Shown here: positions 15,681-27,123 of the stretch, piece by piece | Layout of the letters: the number at the start of each line of letters is the position of its first letter | Numbering within the stretch: position 1 is the first letter of the stretch | NCBI GenBank assembly: GCA_017550145.1 | Contig: JAFZQG010000024.1 | Coordinates: 1-38,123 of the forward strand | Direction of reading: 5' to 3' | Length of the DNA: 38,123 nt | Source: Erysipelotrichaceae bacterium | Lineage (GTDB): Bacteria; Bacillota_I; Bacilli_A; Erysipelotrichales; Erysipelotrichaceae | Notes under the pieces: generated by a model | Told to the model about the DNA's origin: nothing | Seen by the model: only the letters and a program-made list of their open reading frames with translations | Database searches by the model: none | Translations under genes and position numbers: made by a program

Positions 15681-16353
15681 GGCCGTTGTCTTTGATTTTG
15701 ACGGCACGATGTCCAACCGCCAGGAGAATGCCTATCGGATCTATGATCAGTACTTCCGGAAATATTTTCCTGAGATGAGTGATCTCGAGTATGAAGCGGT
15801 AGTCCAGGATATGCTGACATGCGACTGCAACGGTACGATCGAAGTCGATTTGAGATTAAAGCCGATCGCTGTCAAATATGGCGATAAGCTGCCGGCTGAT
15901 TTCGAGAAAGCCTTCAACAGATATTTCTATGATCTGATGTGGACGGGCTGTGTATTAAAGGATGAAACGATCGAAGTATTGGAGAAACTCAAGGGCAAGT
16001 ATAAACTGGGTTTACTATCAAATGGCGATTCCTTATCTCAGCACAACAAGATCAATCATGTCGGAATAAGCGATTATTTCGATGAGATCATCGTCAGCGG
16101 TGATACCGATGTCTATAAGCCACAGGCTGCCATATTTGAACTGATGGCTCAAAGGCTGGGCGTAAAATGCGAAGAATGTCTGATGGTCGGTGATGTCTAT
16201 TCGACGGATATCTTGGGCGCCATCAATGGTCATATGATTCCGGTCTGGATCATCGAAGATAAGGAAAGACCGGCACACTACTATAAGGGATATCGCATCG
16301 AGAAACTTGATCAGATCTTTGCGATCATCGATAAAGAAAACAAAGCGGTTTAG
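15673..16353 (+). CDS. HAD-family phosphatase
   Basis: 226 residues of the haloacid dehalogenase superfamily with a helical cap (subfamily IA). Motif I is VFDFDGTMSNR with the nucleophile and acid Asp, motif II is LLSNGDS, motif III Lys is in DVYKPQAAIF, and motif IV is LMVGDVYSTDI. The substrate cannot be deduced. GTG 15673 is chosen because it directly starts MIKAVVFDFDG; upstream in-frame starts lie deep in the preceding gene. It ends 10 bases before the second arm-loop region of a terminator. Confidence 0.88.
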   Translation: MIKAVVFDFDGTMSNRQENAYRIYDQYFRKYFPEMSDLEYEAVVQDMLTCDCNGTIEVDLRLKPIAVKYGDKLPADFEKAFNRYFYDLMWTGCVLKDETIEVLEKLKGKYKLGLLSNGDSLSQHNKINHVGISDYFDEIIVSGDTDVYKPQAAIFELMAQRLGVKCEECLMVGDVYSTDILGAINGHMIPVWIIEDKERPAHYYKGYRIEKLDQIFAIIDKENKAV

Positions 16354-16368
16354 ATTGAACCGCTTTTT
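16342..16368 (+). terminator. Terminator after HAD phosphatase gene
   Basis: AAAGCGGTT (16342-16350), loop TAGATTG, AACCGCTTT (16358-16366), then TT. The 5' arm contains the last codons of the HAD gene. It ends the run that began with potA or dtd. Confidence 0.78.
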
Positions 16369-16369
16369 A

Positions 16370-16378
16370 TGTTAGAAT
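16370..16378 (+). promoter_or_regulatory. Extended -10 promoter of surE, leaderless candidate
   Basis: TGTTAGAAT ends at 16378 and the surE ATG begins 7 bases later (16385). A start at 16384-16386 would give an mRNA without a 5' leader. The element is identical to that before the RCC1 protein gene. No Shine-Dalgarno is present. Confidence 0.55.
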
Positions 16379-16384
16379 TTCGTT

Positions 16385-17149
16385 ATGAATGTGCTTATCT
16401 GTAATGACGATGGAATTGACTCCATCGGTTTAAAGAAACTGTGTGAAGAATTCGCCAAGGTGGCTGATGTTTATGTCGTGGCTCCGGAAGGTGAAAGAAG
16501 TTCCTATTCCCATCATCTTACGATCGTCGGTAAGGTCCGTTATGAAGAAAGGACTTTGCCTTACACTAAGAAAGCCTTTGCCTTATGGGGTTCACCGGCC
16601 GACTGTGCCTATCTGGGCATGAATATCCTGATCGATGAAAAGATCGATCTGGTCGTTTCGGGAATCAATGAGGGCTGCAATGTTTCAACGGATATCGTCT
16701 ATTCGGGAACGATAGCAGCAGCCAGACAGGCTTATATCGAAGGTGTGCCTTCTCTGGCTTTGAGTCTGAATAATGTCGTAAACGGCTATTATGAGAATGC
16801 GGCGTATTACGGCAGAGTGATTGCTGAAGAATATCTGAAAAGGGAAGACAGACATGAGTTCTTCTTAAACATCAATGTGCCTGATCTCAAACTTGAAGAG
16901 ATCAAGGGCATAAAGATCTGTGATCATGAGGCCATGCTGTATTACGACAATAATCTTTCTTTAGAAAAGGAAGATGGCATTGATTACGTTAAGATCAATG
17001 AATGTGTCATAACGACCGATTCTGATCCTGAAGATATGGCGGAAGATTTTGCGGCCGTAAATGCGGGATATGTGACGGTTTCGCCGATCTATAACGATCA
17101 TTTCCACCATGAAAAGGTAAAAGCTTTGAAAGAATGGTTGGAAAAGTAG
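16385..17149 (+). CDS. surE: 5'/3'-nucleotidase SurE
   Basis: 254 residues. SurE hydrolyses nucleoside monophosphates with a divalent metal. Conserved sites are the NDDGIDSIGL start with the metal-binding Asp pair, APEGERSSYSHH, and VSGINEGCNVSTDIVYSGTIAAARQA with the metal-site Asn. It stands alone between a terminator and the L10 leader. Confidence 0.95.
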   Translation: MNVLICNDDGIDSIGLKKLCEEFAKVADVYVVAPEGERSSYSHHLTIVGKVRYEERTLPYTKKAFALWGSPADCAYLGMNILIDEKIDLVVSGINEGCNVSTDIVYSGTIAAARQAYIEGVPSLALSLNNVVNGYYENAAYYGRVIAEEYLKREDRHEFFLNINVPDLKLEEIKGIKICDHEAMLYYDNNLSLEKEDGIDYVKINECVITTDSDPEDMAEDFAAVNAGYVTVSPIYNDHFHHEKVKALKEWLEK

Positions 17150-17188
17150 AAAAAAGTTAAAAAACAGGCTTAAAATAGGCAAAAAACC

Positions 17189-17217
17189 TTGTAATAGTCT
17201 GGCAAATAAGGTATCAT
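17189..17217 (+). promoter_or_regulatory. Promoter of the rplJL-rpoBC operon
   Basis: -35 TTGTAA (17189-17194), 17-base spacer, -10 TATCAT (17212-17217). The start would be near 17224, just before the L10 leader structure. Confidence 0.6.
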
Positions 17218-17223
17218 AATTAG

Positions 17224-17330
17224 GCATCGATATACCATAGACAGTAACGGCTATATGCTTAATAATGTTACCGAGGTTAATCTTTAGATGATTTTTAACC
17301 TGTGTCTGTGGGCACAGGTTTTATTTTTTA
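17224..17330 (+). ncRNA. Ribosomal protein L10 leader with attenuator
   Basis: The stretch around CATAGACAGTAACGGC and TGCTTAATAATGTTACCGAGG has the sequence signature of the Firmicutes L10 leader, a mimic of the L10 binding site on 23S rRNA. It is followed by an attenuator hairpin AACCTGTG (17297-17304) with CACAGGTT (17313-17320) and a T-rich tail. Excess L10 (with L12) would favour termination before rplJ. Boundaries are approximate. Confidence 0.8.
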
Positions 17331-17359
17331 TGAGTATATGGGTGTTAGAAAGAGGAAAT

Positions 17360-17941
17360 ATGAATCAAGCTGTATTAAGTAACAAGCAGGCAGTGGTAAA
17401 AGAGATTTCGGAAAAGATGAAGAACTCTCAGTCAACCGTTGTTTGCGAGTACCGCGGACTTAGTGTTGCCGAAGTAACTGAGTTAAGACGCAACCTGAGA
17501 AGCGAGGGCGTTGACTTCAAGGTCTACAAGAACACCATGGTCGAAAGAGCATGTGAAGAATGTGGATTCGCTGATCTCAAGGATGCCCTGGCCGGTCCTA
17601 ACGCGTTTGCTTTCTCTGAGGATGCAACCGCTCCGGCAAGAGTTCTCGCCAAGTACGCGAAGAAACACAAAGCTCTGGTACTGAAGAAAGGTATCGTTGA
17701 GGGCAAGGTCGTTGATGAAGCTACAATCAAAGAATTATCATCATTACCTAACCGTGACGGTATGCTGTCGATGTTACTGAGCTGTCTGCAGTCACCTGTA
17801 AGCTCATTTGCGAGAGTCGTTAAGGCTGTTGCTGATGCAAAGGGTACTGAGACACCTGCTGCCGAAGCAGCAGAAGCAGCTGCACCTGCAGCTGAAGCAG
17901 CACCTGCTGAAGAGCCAAAAGCAGAAGAAGCCGCTGCATAA
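17360..17941 (+). CDS. rplJ: 50S ribosomal protein L10
   Basis: 193 residues, longer than the usual 165-175 because of an Ala/Glu/Pro-rich C-terminal tail (about 27 residues). The core is canonical: VVKEISEKMKNSQSTVVCEY, GLSVAEVTELRRNLR, KVYKNTMVERA. L10 forms the base of the ribosomal stalk, binding L7/L12 dimers. AGAGGAAAT precedes ATG 17360; upstream in-frame starts are inside the attenuator and rejected. Confidence 0.96.
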   Translation: MNQAVLSNKQAVVKEISEKMKNSQSTVVCEYRGLSVAEVTELRRNLRSEGVDFKVYKNTMVERACEECGFADLKDALAGPNAFAFSEDATAPARVLAKYAKKHKALVLKKGIVEGKVVDEATIKELSSLPNRDGMLSMLLSCLQSPVSSFARVVKAVADAKGTETPAAEAAEAAAPAAEAAPAEEPKAEEAAA

Positions 17942-17975
17942 GTTAATTAATTAAAGAAAAAGGAGAAAAATTAAA

Positions 17976-18347
17976 ATGGCAAAATTATCACATGATGATA
18001 TCTTAGCTTACTTGGAAGAAGCAAGCATCCTGGAATTAAATGATTTAGTAAAGGCAATCGAAGACAAGTTCGGTGTAACTGCTGCTGCCCCTGTTGCTGT
18101 AGCTGCTACTCCTGTTGACGAAGCTCCTGCCGGCCCTTCTGTTGTAACTGTTGTTCTGTCTTCATTTGGTGAAGCAAAGACTGCTGTTATCAAGGTCGTT
18201 AAGGAAATTACCGGTTTAGGCTTAGTTGAAGCTAAGGGTGTTGTTGACAAGTGCCCAAGCCCAATCAAGGAAAACATCAGCGTTGAAGAAGCTGAAGAAA
18301 TCAAGAAGAAATTAATGGATGCAGGAGCAACCGTCGAAATCAAATAA
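17976..18347 (+). CDS. rplL: 50S ribosomal protein L7/L12
   Basis: 123 residues. An N-terminal dimerisation helix ([28 protein letters not shown]), Ala/Pro hinge and a C-terminal domain with the factor-binding sequence [28 protein letters not shown] are all present. It recruits translation factors on the stalk. AAGGAGAAAA precedes the start. Confidence 0.97.
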   Translation: MAKLSHDDILAYLEEASILELNDLVKAIEDKFGVTAAAPVAVAATPVDEAPAGPSVVTVVLSSFGEAKTAVIKVVKEITGLGLVEAKGVVDKCPSPIKENISVEEAEEIKKKLMDAGATVEIK

Positions 18348-18353
18348 TTTAAG

Positions 18354-18944
18354 ATGAACCATTATTATACGGATAATAGCGATCTGGATTCTCTACGTAG
18401 GGAATTCAAATTCTATTTCGATAATGAGGTTTTTAGTTTCACTACCGATAACGGCGTATTCTCCAAGAGTAACGTCGATTACGGCAGCTATATTCTGTTA
18501 AAAAGTATCTATCAGCGACAACTGGGTAGTTGCCTGCTGGATCTGGGTTCGGGTTACGGACCGATCGGGATCATTCTCAAGCGTTTCCATCCGGATATGG
18601 AAGTGGAAATGGTGGAAGTCAATCCCCGGGCGGTTGAACTCTCGATCCTGAACTGTACCAATAACAGAGCAGATATTAAGGTTCACTTATGTGACGACAT
18701 CCTGAAGCTCGATCAAAAGTTTGATACGATCGCCTTCAACCCGCCGATCAGGGCCGGTAAGGAAGTGATCTACACACTGTATGAAAAAGCAGAGAAGATC
18801 CTTAAGGAAAACGGTCATCTGTATATCGTGATCAGAAAAGCTCAGGGAGCTCTGTCACACAAAAGTAAACTTGAAACATTATTCGATGAGGTTACGGTAA
18901 TCGAAAGAGATAAGGGTTATCTCGTAATCGACTGCCATAACTGA
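18354..18944 (+). CDS. Class I SAM methyltransferase, RsmC-like (YbxB)
   Basis: 196 residues. The SAM-binding motif [17 protein letters not shown], acidic loop [11 protein letters not shown] and the catalytic FNPPIRAG (N-P-P-I of N2-guanine methyltransferases) are present. It corresponds in position and sequence to Bacillus ybxB, between rplL and rpoB, and resembles the catalytic half of RsmC (16S rRNA m2G1207). It starts 6 bases after the rplL stop with no clear ribosome site, so translational coupling is likely. Confidence 0.9.
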   Translation: MNHYYTDNSDLDSLRREFKFYFDNEVFSFTTDNGVFSKSNVDYGSYILLKSIYQRQLGSCLLDLGSGYGPIGIILKRFHPDMEVEMVEVNPRAVELSILNCTNNRADIKVHLCDDILKLDQKFDTIAFNPPIRAGKEVIYTLYEKAEKILKENGHLYIVIRKAQGALSHKSKLETLFDEVTVIERDKGYLVIDCHN

Positions 18945-18976
18945 TTATCTACAAATTATTTGAAAGGACGGCGCCA

Positions 18977-21900
18977 ATGAAACAAACTTACAAAATCGTA
19001 AATTCGGGTAAACATTCATCTCGCCGTGACTATTCCAAGGTTAGCGGAAATCTTGAACTGCCTAACCTGGTAGAAGTACAGACCGATTCTTTCAAGTGGT
19101 TTACCAAAGAAGGAATCAAAGAAGTATTTGATGATATCTATCCGATCCAGAACTACAGCGGAAATATCCGGCTGAAACTGTTGGATTTTGAATTCGGTGA
19201 GCCGAAGTTCTCGGTAGCCGAAACAAAATATCGTGAAGAAGATTATCGTGCGCCATTAAAAGCCAACATGGAGTTGGAAATCGTTGACGAAGAGACAGGT
19301 GAAGTTATCACCAAGAAGGAAGAAGTCTATCTGGGCGACTTCCCGATGATGACTCCGACCGGAACATTCATCATCAACGGTGCCGAGCGTGTTATCGTTT
19401 CCCAGATCGTCAGATCTCCGGGTGCTTATTTTGATACCGAGACTGATGACAAGACCGGAAAGGAAGCATTCTCTGGTGAACTGATCCCTTCACGTGGAAC
19501 GTGGCTGGAATTTCTGACCGATGATAAGAAGAACGCTTTAGGCCGCATCATGAACATGTCGGTCGACAGAAAGCGTAAGATCTTATCGACGATCTTACTT
19601 AAGTGTATAGGTTTCTCGCTCAATCTCGAAAAGGGTGAAGATGGCTTTGACGTGGAAAAGGTCAAGACTTTCCTCAAAGCTATGGGTCTGGATGTCTATG
19701 AGGATCTGATCAATCAGAACGATGATCGTGAATTCCTGAACATCTATGAAGCCATCTATACATCTTTCCTGGGCGCCTATGAAGAAATAACCAATACTCT
19801 TCAGGCAGATAAGACAAAGACGACGGACGCCGCATTACTGGAAATGCATAAGAACCAGAAGCAGGATGAAGTACCGACAGTTGAAGGTGCTGCCAACCTG
19901 ATGAATGCGAAGTTCTTTGACCAGAAGAAGTATGATCTGACCTCAGCGGGCAGATATAAACTCGGAAAGAAACTGAATGTAATCGATCGTATAGAACACC
20001 ATGTTTTGGCAGAAGATCTGTACAAAGCAGACGGTTCTGTACTGTTTAAGGCCGGAACACTGATCGAGAAGGCCGAAAGAAATGTCTTAAGAGAACAGCT
20101 AGTCAAGGGCTCTCATATCGAGGCATTCCCTTTCAGACATGTCTTCTCGCATCCGAATGTCGCGGAAGTGTCAACCAATGACAAGCTGGCATTAAAGGGC
20201 AGGATTCTGGCTAATGATATTGACCTGGCTGATAAGACTTATTTCATGGGCACAGTATTAACGCTGGCCGATGCCAAGACGATCGCCAAGGAAGTATCAA
20301 CGGTAAGAGTGTACAGCGGTATTGCTGCCAGAGAAGTTCCTCTTACTTCTGAAAACTACAACGCCGTAATGGATTACGGCCAGAGAATGTTTGTCTTAGG
20401 CCGACTGACCGATAAGAATTCGGAAGATGTCAAGGTCGATGACGAACAGGCTATGCCTTACTACCTGCCGGATCATGACTGCTACATGCTGATGTCCGAC
20501 AAGGAAGAGGCAATCAAGACAAGAGTTGATAACGGAGAGAAGATCACGGCATGGCTCGTCGGTACGGCTTGTCAGGTCGTCAAGATCGTCAATCCGAATG
20601 ATGAGAGCAGAATGATCAGACTGATCGGTATCGATCCGCTCAACAAGAAGAAATGCATTACGATGTCCGATATGCTGGCCTTCTACAACTACATGTTCAC
20701 CTTACTCGATGGTGTCGGTTCAACCGATGATATCGATATGCTGGGCAACAGAAGGATCAGAACAGTCGGTGAACTGATCCAGAATCAGTTCCGTATCGGT
20801 CTTTCCCGTATGGAAAAGGCGGTCAAGGAAAAGATGTCTATTACGGAGATCGAAAACGCTACTCCTAAGACTCTGACCAACAACCGTCCGTTATCCGGAG
20901 CGATCAGAGAATTCTTCTCATCATCACAGCTCTCACAGTTCATGGATCAGCAGAATCCGTTAGCCGAACTGACCAACAAGCGCCGTATCTCTGCTTTGGG
21001 CCCTGGCGGTCTGACCAGAGAAAGAGCCGGATTTGAAGTCCGTGACGTACACAACTCCCACTATGGCAGGATCTGTCCGATCGAGACCCCGGAAGGTCAG
21101 AACATCGGTCTGATTTCCTACCTGACGACCTATGCGAAGATCAATGAGTATGGTTTCATCCAGACTCCTTACCGTAAGGTCGATAAGAAGGGCAATGTAT
21201 CGGATGATTACATCTATCTCTCAGCAGATGATGAAAACGACTATATCATTGCTCAGGCAAACGAAGTCATCAACGGCAAGCTGGTCAATGACCAGGTCGT
21301 TGCCCGTAAGGCCGGTGAAACAATCCTGGCTGACAAGAATGATGTTGAGCTTGCCGACGTATCACCGAAACAGATCGTATCTGTTGCGGCTGCATGTATC
21401 CCATTCCTCGAGAACGATGACGCATCACGTGCTCTGATGGGTGCCAACATGCAAAGACAGGCCGTTCCGCTCTTGAGACCGCATGCTCCGTATGTCGGTA
21501 CCGGAATCGAGCCGAAGATTGCGAGAGACTCAGGAACCGGTCTCATCTGTCATGATGAGGGTACGGTAACTTACGTTGATGCCAACACCATCACCGTTAC
21601 TTCACCTGACGGAACCGATCACGATTACCGTCTGGAGAAGTTTGCCCGTTCCAATGCCGGCACCTGCATCAACCATCGTCCGATCGTCAATAACGGCGAT
21701 CAGGTCAAGCCGGGCGATATCATCGCCGACGGTCCGAGTATGGATGACGGTGAACTGGCTCTCGGTCAGAACGTAACCATCGCGTTCATGACATGGCATG
21801 GCTACAACTATGAGGACGCCATCATCATGTCCGAAAGAATGGTAAAAGATGATGTCTATACCTCAATTCATATCGATGAATATTCGATTGAAAAGAGAAA

Positions 21901-23125
21901 GACAAAACTAGGTGAAGAAGAAATCACCAGAGATATCCCGAACGTTCAGGAAGGCGCTTGCCGTAACCTGGATGCCAGAGGTATCGTCATGGTCGGTGCG
22001 GAAGTCAAGGAAGGCGATATCCTTGTCGGTAAAGTCACTCCTAAAGGACAGTCCGATGCTTCACCGGAAGAAAAACTGTTATTGGCGATCTTCGGTGAGA
22101 AATCACACGAAGTCAGAGATAACTCCTTAAGAGTTCCGCACGGCGGTGCCGGTATCGTTCAGTCGATCAGAGTGTTCAAACGTTCTGAAGGCTACGAGCT
22201 GGGTCCGGGCGTTACGGAAGTCATTAAGGTCTATGTCGTTCAGAAACGTAAGATTTCCGAAGGCGATAAGATGGCCGGACGTCACGGTAACAAGGGTGTC
22301 ATTTCCAAGATCTTACCGATCGAGGATATGCCGTTCATGCCGGATGGAACCCCGGTTGACATCATGCTGAACCCGTTCGGTGTGCCTTCACGTATGAATA
22401 TCGGTCAGGTTTTGGAAATCCACTTAGGTATGGCAGCCAAAGCCTTAAGCGAAAAGACCGGTCAGCCGGTTAAGTTCGCTACTCCGGTTTTCGACGGTAT
22501 CACCAACGAGGAACTGACGGAAATCATGAAGGAAGCTCAGACATCTATGGATGGCAAGATCGTCTTACGTGATGGTAAGACCGGCGAACCATATGATGAG
22601 AGAATCTCCGTAGGCGTCATGTATATGATCAAGCTGGCCCACATGGTCGATGATAAACTGCATGCGCGTGCTACAGGTCCTTACTCACTAGTAACTCAGC
22701 AGCCGTTAGGCGGTAAAGCCCAGAACGGTGGCCAGCGTTTCGGTGAAATGGAAGTCTGGGCACTTGAAGCCTATGGTGCAGCGCATACTCTGGAAGAGAT
22801 CCTGACTGTCAAGTCCGATGATATCAATGGTCGTACCAAGACCTATGATGCCATCATCAAGGGCAGAAGAATCCCTGAACCGGGTATTCCTGAATCATTC
22901 AACGTCTTAAAGAACGAACTGCAGGCTCTGGCACTCGATGTCAGAATGCTTGACAGCGAAGGAAATGAAGTAAGCATTTCCCGTAACGATGACGATGACC
23001 GCGAAGTCGAAAAGGCAGCTGATGCGACAGTTGTCGAAGATACAGCGGGTCTCAACGTCAGAGATACGATCGATGAGGAAGAAGCTCCGGAAGCTATCAT
23101 GGGTCTGGATGAGGAGGAGGTATAA
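18977..23125 (+). CDS. rpoB: RNA polymerase subunit beta
   Basis: 1382 residues, about 190 more than in Bacillus subtilis. The extra length lies before the rifampicin region, chiefly about residues 215-275 and 340-575. The rifampicin pocket is at about 647-675 ([20 protein letters not shown]); residue 667 is Asn where E. coli has His526. The active-site region ([29 protein letters not shown]) and the C-terminal [21 protein letters not shown] are canonical. The tail is very acidic. GAAAGGACGG precedes ATG 18977. Confidence 0.97.
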   Translation: MKQTYKIVNSGKHSSRRDYSKVSGNLELPNLVEVQTDSFKWFTKEGIKEVFDDIYPIQNYSGNIRLKLLDFEFGEPKFSVAETKYREEDYRAPLKANMELEIVDEETGEVITKKEEVYLGDFPMMTPTGTFIINGAERVIVSQIVRSPGAYFDTETDDKTGKEAFSGELIPSRGTWLEFLTDDKKNALGRIMNMSVDRKRKILSTILLKCIGFSLNLEKGEDGFDVEKVKTFLKAMGLDVYEDLINQNDDREFLNIYEAIYTSFLGAYEEITNTLQADKTKTTDAALLEMHKNQKQDEVPTVEGAANLMNAKFFDQKKYDLTSAGRYKLGKKLNVIDRIEHHVLAEDLYKADGSVLFKAGTLIEKAERNVLREQLVKGSHIEAFPFRHVFSHPNVAEVSTNDKLALKGRILANDIDLADKTYFMGTVLTLADAKTIAKEVSTVRVYSGIAAREVPLTSENYNAVMDYGQRMFVLGRLTDKNSEDVKVDDEQAMPYYLPDHDCYMLMSDKEEAIKTRVDNGEKITAWLVGTACQVVKIVNPNDESRMIRLIGIDPLNKKKCITMSDMLAFYNYMFTLLDGVGSTDDIDMLGNRRIRTVGELIQNQFRIGLSRMEKAVKEKMSITEIENATPKTLTNNRPLSGAIREFFSSSQLSQFMDQQNPLAELTNKRRISALGPGGLTRERAGFEVRDVHNSHYGRICPIETPEGQNIGLISYLTTYAKINEYGFIQTPYRKVDKKGNVSDDYIYLSADDENDYIIAQANEVINGKLVNDQVVARKAGETILADKNDVELADVSPKQIVSVAAACIPFLENDDASRALMGANMQRQAVPLLRPHAPYVGTGIEPKIARDSGTGLICHDEGTVTYVDANTITVTSPDGTDHDYRLEKFARSNAGTCINHRPIVNNGDQVKPGDIIADGPSMDDGELALGQNVTIAFMTWHGYNYEDAIIMSERMVKDDVYTSIHIDEYSIEKRKTKLGEEEITRDIPNVQEGACRNLDARGIVMVGAEVKEGDILVGKVTPKGQSDASPEEKLLLAIFGEKSHEVRDNSLRVPHGGAGIVQSIRVFKRSEGYELGPGVTEVIKVYVVQKRKISEGDKMAGRHGNKGVISKILPIEDMPFMPDGTPVDIMLNPFGVPSRMNIGQVLEIHLGMAAKALSEKTGQPVKFATPVFDGITNEELTEIMKEAQTSMDGKIVLRDGKTGEPYDERISVGVMYMIKLAHMVDDKLHARATGPYSLVTQQPLGGKAQNGGQRFGEMEVWALEAYGAAHTLEEILTVKSDDINGRTKTYDAIIKGRRIPEPGIPESFNVLKNELQALALDVRMLDSEGNEVSISRNDDDDREVEKAADATVVEDTAGLNVRDTIDEEEAPEAIMGLDEEEV

Positions 23126-23128
23126 ACG

Positions 23129-26100
23129 ATGGCAAAGAATAAATTTGAAGCTATTAAAGTCGGTTTAGCCTCTCCGGAAAGAATTCTCGAATGGTCACAT
23201 GGTGAGGTTACCAAACCGGAAACCATCAACTACCGTTCGCAGAAGCCGGAACGTGACGGTCTGTTCTGTGAGAGAATTTTCGGTCCGACCAAGGACTGGG
23301 AATGTTACTGCGGCAAGTACAAGAAAGTACGTTATAAAGGTGTCGTCTGTGACCGCTGCGGTGTTGAAATCACCAAGTCATCCGTTCGTAGAGAGCGTAT
23401 GGGTCACATCACACTGGCCGCTCCTGTTGCTCATATCTGGTATCTGAAGGGTATCCCTTCCAGAATGGGTTTAGTCCTCAATGTATCCCCGAAGATCCTG
23501 GAAGAAGTAGTATACTTCGTTACCTGGATCGTAACGGATCCGGGTTCTACGGATCTCGAATACAAGCAGCCTCTGTCTGAACTCGAAGTAAGAAATTACG
23601 AAGCGTTATACGGCAGAGATGCGTTCAAGGCACAGACCGGTGCTGAAGCAATCAAGACATTGCTCGAGCAGGTCGATGTCATTAAGGAAAAGAAAGCGAT
23701 CACCAAGGAACTTGAAAAGGCTCAGGGCGATAAGCGCAAGAAGCTGATCAAGAGACTGGAAACGATCAACGCTTTCGTTGATTCCGACAACAAACCTGAG
23801 TGGATGGTCTTAACCGTCTTACCGGTTATCCCACCAGATTTGAGACCGATGCTGCAGCTGGATGGCGGGCGTTTTGCCACTTCCGATCTTAACGATCTTT
23901 ACAGGAGAGTTATCACCCGTAATAACCGTTTAAAGAAACTGCTGGAAATCGGTACACCTAGTATCATCGTTCAGAACGAAAAACGTATGTTACAGGAAGC
24001 TGTTGATGCTCTGATCGATAACGGCCGTCGTGGCAATCCGGTCAAGGGTACGGCTAACCGTCCTTTGAAATCACTGTCACATTCCCTCAAGGGTAAACAG
24101 GGTCGTTTCAGACAGAACCTCTTAGGTAAGCGTGTTGACTTCTCCGGACGTTCGGTTATTGCCGTCGGACCGGATCTCAAGATGTATCAGTGCGGTATTC
24201 CTAGAGAAATGGCTATCCAGTTATACAAACCGTTCGTGATCAATGAACTGGTCAATCAGCGTATTGCACAGTCCAGCAAATTTGCGGAGAAGATGATCGA
24301 AAGATTCGATCCGCAGATCTGGGATATTCTGGAAGAGATCATGGATAATCATCCTGTCTTCCTGAACCGTGCTCCGACTCTTCACCGTCTGGGTATTCAG
24401 GCCTTCAAGCCGAAACTCGTCGAAGGAAGAGCCATAAGATTACATCCGTTGGTATGTACAGCATTCAATGCCGACTTCGATGGTGACCAGATGGCAGTTC
24501 ACCTTCCACTGTCCGAAGAAGCCAGAGCTGAAGCTGAAATACTGATGATGGCATCCAACAACATCCTTGGTCCTAAGGATGGTAAACCGATCGTTACTCC
24601 TTCGCAGGATATGGTCCTCGGTAACTTCTACCTCAATATGGAAGAGACCGCTGAGGAATTCTACGAGAAGGCTGACGCTCTTGAAGCATTAGGCGACAAG
24701 GACGCAGCTGCGATGTGGAGAAAGTTCGGTGATAATGAAGGTCATGTCTACAAGGACTTCAATGAAGCGATCATGGCTTATCAGAACAAGGAAGTACATC
24801 TGCACACCCGTGTAGCCGTACCGGCCAAGGCTCTGAAAAAGTCATGCTTCAGTGAGGAACAGGAAGGCAAGTATCTGATCACCACGATCGGAAAACTGAT
24901 CTTCAACGATAAGTTCCCGGCTGATTTCCCTTACATCAATGATGTCCAGGGCGATTCGCTCAAGAGAACACCTGACAGATGTTTCGTTGATTACGGAACT
25001 GATATCAAGAAGTTCATCAAGGAACAGAAGATTGCTCCGGAATTCACCAAGAAGAACCTGTCCAAGGTCATTGCGGAAGTCTTCGCAAGATACAAGACTG
25101 AAGGTTCATCCAACATTCTGGATGCGATCAAGGACCTGGGTTTTGAATACTCGACCGTTGCCGGTATGACGATCTCCCTGGCCGATATCAATGTCGCTCC
25201 GCATAAGCAGAAATACGTTGATGATGCCAAGGCGAAAGCCGAAGTATTACAGAACCTGTTAAAGAGAGGTCAGCTGACCCTGCCTGAATGGGAAAAGCAC
25301 TTCTCTAAACTGTGGGCTGATGCCACCAACGCCATCGGTGATGATGTCATGAACAACTTACCGCGTAAGTCTCCGATCAACATGTCATCCGTATCCGGCG
25401 CCCGTGGTAACAAGTCTAACTTTACCCAGCTGGCCGGCATGCGTGGTCTGATGGGTAGACCGACTCAGTCCAAATCCAAGAAGGAATACCAGCCGTCGAT
25501 CATTGAGGTTCCTATCTACTCTTCATTCCGTGAAGGTCTGAACGTATCGGAATTCTTCATTTCGACCCATGGTGTCCGTAAGGGATTAACCGACACAGCT
25601 CTGAAGACAGCCGAATCAGGCTATCTGACCAGAAGACTGGTCGACGTAGCACAGGACGTTATGGTCATGGAAGAAGACTGTCATACGGACCGCGGCTACT
25701 ATGTAGAAGATATCATCGATCAGAAGGATAATTCGACCATCGAAAAATTCTATGATCGTATCGTCGGCAGATATGCCAAAGAAGAACTCGCAGATCCGGA
25801 AACCGGTGAGATCATTGTCAGTGAAGATGAATTCATCGATGATGCGATTGCCGAAAAGATCGTTGCGGCAGGCTTCAAAGGCATGCATATCAGAAACTCC
25901 TTTACCTGCAAGTGTAAAGACGGTATCTGCCGTAAGTGTTATGGCCGTAACATGGCAACCGGTAAGCTGGTCGAATCAGGTGAAGCTATCGGTATCATGG
26001 CTGCCCAGTCAATCGGTGAGCCTGGTACACAGCTGACCATGAGAACCTTCCACTCCGGTGGTGTTGCCAATGCCAACGACGATATCACTCAGGGTTTACC

Positions 26101-26977
26101 ACGTGTTGAAGAACTGTTCGAAGCACGTTGCCCTAAACATCCGGCTATTCTGGCTAAGATCGCCGGTGAAGTAACCAGACTCGAAGAACTGGAGGACCAC
26201 TCATGGGTCGTTGAGATCTCCAACGAAAAGGAAACCATCGCCCATAAGATCGGTATCTCTCAGACTGTCAGAGCCTTGATCAAGGTAGGCGAACAGGTTA
26301 GAGCCGGTGCGAAACTGACCGAAGGAAACGTTGATCCTAAGGAACTGTTGAACATCGCCGGTGTCCAGGCTGTTCAGAACTACATCTTGAAGGAAGTCAA
26401 GAAGGTATATGCCGTTACCGGTATCGATATCTCTGATAAGCACGTTGAAGTTATCATCAAACAGATGCTTAAGAAGGTAATCATCGTTGATCCGGGTGAT
26501 TCACAGCTGTGTGCCGGTCAGACCGTTTCCTTAAAGAAACTGACCGAACTCAACAACGAACTCCTGATGAACGGTAAGGCTCCGGCCAAATTCGAACCGT
26601 TACTGCTCGGTATCTCCAAGTCTTCCGTTGAGACCGATTCCTTCCTGTCAGCCGCATCCTTCCAGGAAACCACCAAGGTTCTGACGGATGCTGCCGTTAA
26701 CGGCAAAGTTGACAGCCTGTTCGGTATCAAAGAGAACGTCATTATCGGTAAGCTGATCCCAGCCGGAACCGGTTCCAAGTTCGAAAGAGAAACGACGAAT
26801 CTGGTTCACGAACGTGCCGAAGAACTTGATAAGATCAGAGAAGAAAAACTTCTCGCTGCTCAAGAAGAAGCGGCACTTCCAAGCGAAATGATCGGCGATG
26901 CTGATGAGGATGATGATCTTGCCGAAGAAACAGTTGAGGAAGAAGTTTCCGAAACTGAAGAAGAAATCGCTGAATAA
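23129..26977 (+). CDS. rpoC: RNA polymerase subunit beta'
   Basis: 1282 residues. The N-terminal zinc ribbon ([19 protein letters not shown]), the catalytic [12 protein letters not shown] with three Mg-binding Asp, the bridge-helix/trigger-loop region ([35 protein letters not shown]) and the second zinc site ([11 protein letters not shown]) are intact. The protein ends in about 30 mostly acidic residues. GGAGGAGG precedes the start, 3 bases after rpoB. Confidence 0.98.
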   Translation: MAKNKFEAIKVGLASPERILEWSHGEVTKPETINYRSQKPERDGLFCERIFGPTKDWECYCGKYKKVRYKGVVCDRCGVEITKSSVRRERMGHITLAAPVAHIWYLKGIPSRMGLVLNVSPKILEEVVYFVTWIVTDPGSTDLEYKQPLSELEVRNYEALYGRDAFKAQTGAEAIKTLLEQVDVIKEKKAITKELEKAQGDKRKKLIKRLETINAFVDSDNKPEWMVLTVLPVIPPDLRPMLQLDGGRFATSDLNDLYRRVITRNNRLKKLLEIGTPSIIVQNEKRMLQEAVDALIDNGRRGNPVKGTANRPLKSLSHSLKGKQGRFRQNLLGKRVDFSGRSVIAVGPDLKMYQCGIPREMAIQLYKPFVINELVNQRIAQSSKFAEKMIERFDPQIWDILEEIMDNHPVFLNRAPTLHRLGIQAFKPKLVEGRAIRLHPLVCTAFNADFDGDQMAVHLPLSEEARAEAEILMMASNNILGPKDGKPIVTPSQDMVLGNFYLNMEETAEEFYEKADALEALGDKDAAAMWRKFGDNEGHVYKDFNEAIMAYQNKEVHLHTRVAVPAKALKKSCFSEEQEGKYLITTIGKLIFNDKFPADFPYINDVQGDSLKRTPDRCFVDYGTDIKKFIKEQKIAPEFTKKNLSKVIAEVFARYKTEGSSNILDAIKDLGFEYSTVAGMTISLADINVAPHKQKYVDDAKAKAEVLQNLLKRGQLTLPEWEKHFSKLWADATNAIGDDVMNNLPRKSPINMSSVSGARGNKSNFTQLAGMRGLMGRPTQSKSKKEYQPSIIEVPIYSSFREGLNVSEFFISTHGVRKGLTDTALKTAESGYLTRRLVDVAQDVMVMEEDCHTDRGYYVEDIIDQKDNSTIEKFYDRIVGRYAKEELADPETGEIIVSEDEFIDDAIAEKIVAAGFKGMHIRNSFTCKCKDGICRKCYGRNMATGKLVESGEAIGIMAAQSIGEPGTQLTMRTFHSGGVANANDDITQGLPRVEELFEARCPKHPAILAKIAGEVTRLEELEDHSWVVEISNEKETIAHKIGISQTVRALIKVGEQVRAGAKLTEGNVDPKELLNIAGVQAVQNYILKEVKKVYAVTGIDISDKHVEVIIKQMLKKVIIVDPGDSQLCAGQTVSLKKLTELNNELLMNGKAPAKFEPLLLGISKSSVETDSFLSAASFQETTKVLTDAAVNGKVDSLFGIKENVIIGKLIPAGTGSKFERETTNLVHERAEELDKIREEKLLAAQEEAALPSEMIGDADEDDDLAEETVEEEVSETEEEIAE

Positions 26978-26982
26978 GCACT

Positions 26983-27008
26983 AAAGGTGTGGGTAACCAC
27001 ACCTTTAT
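26983..27008 (+). terminator. Terminator after rpoC
   Basis: AAAGGTGTGG (26983-26992), loop GTAA, CCACACCTTT (26997-27006). The stem is strong; the following tract ATTA is T-poor, so efficiency may depend on factors. Confidence 0.7.
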
Positions 27009-27088
27009 TATGCTTAAAATAATTTTCATAAAATTTTCATAAAAATGTAAAAAAGTGAAAATTTATTGGAAAAAACAGTAAAAAAGTG

Positions 27089-27117
27089 TTGTATAAACAA
27101 AAACAATAAGATAGAAT
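27089..27117 (+). promoter_or_regulatory. Promoter of the metQNI T-box transcript
   Basis: -35 TTGTAT (27089-27094), 17-base spacer, -10 TAGAAT (27112-27117). The start would be near 27124, at the 5' end of the T-box. The 27009-27088 stretch upstream is AT-rich without other features. Confidence 0.5.
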
Positions 27118-27123
27118 TTAGGA

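Noticed and set aside
17288..17359. N-terminal extension of L10 starting at 17288
   Set aside because: These codons form the attenuator hairpin and its T run; the ribosome site AGAGGAAAT and the conserved protein start fit ATG 17360.
21132..22370. Several plus-strand frames of 66-101 codons inside rpoB
   Set aside because: Out-of-frame shadows of rpoB with low-complexity Arg/Ser-rich translations.
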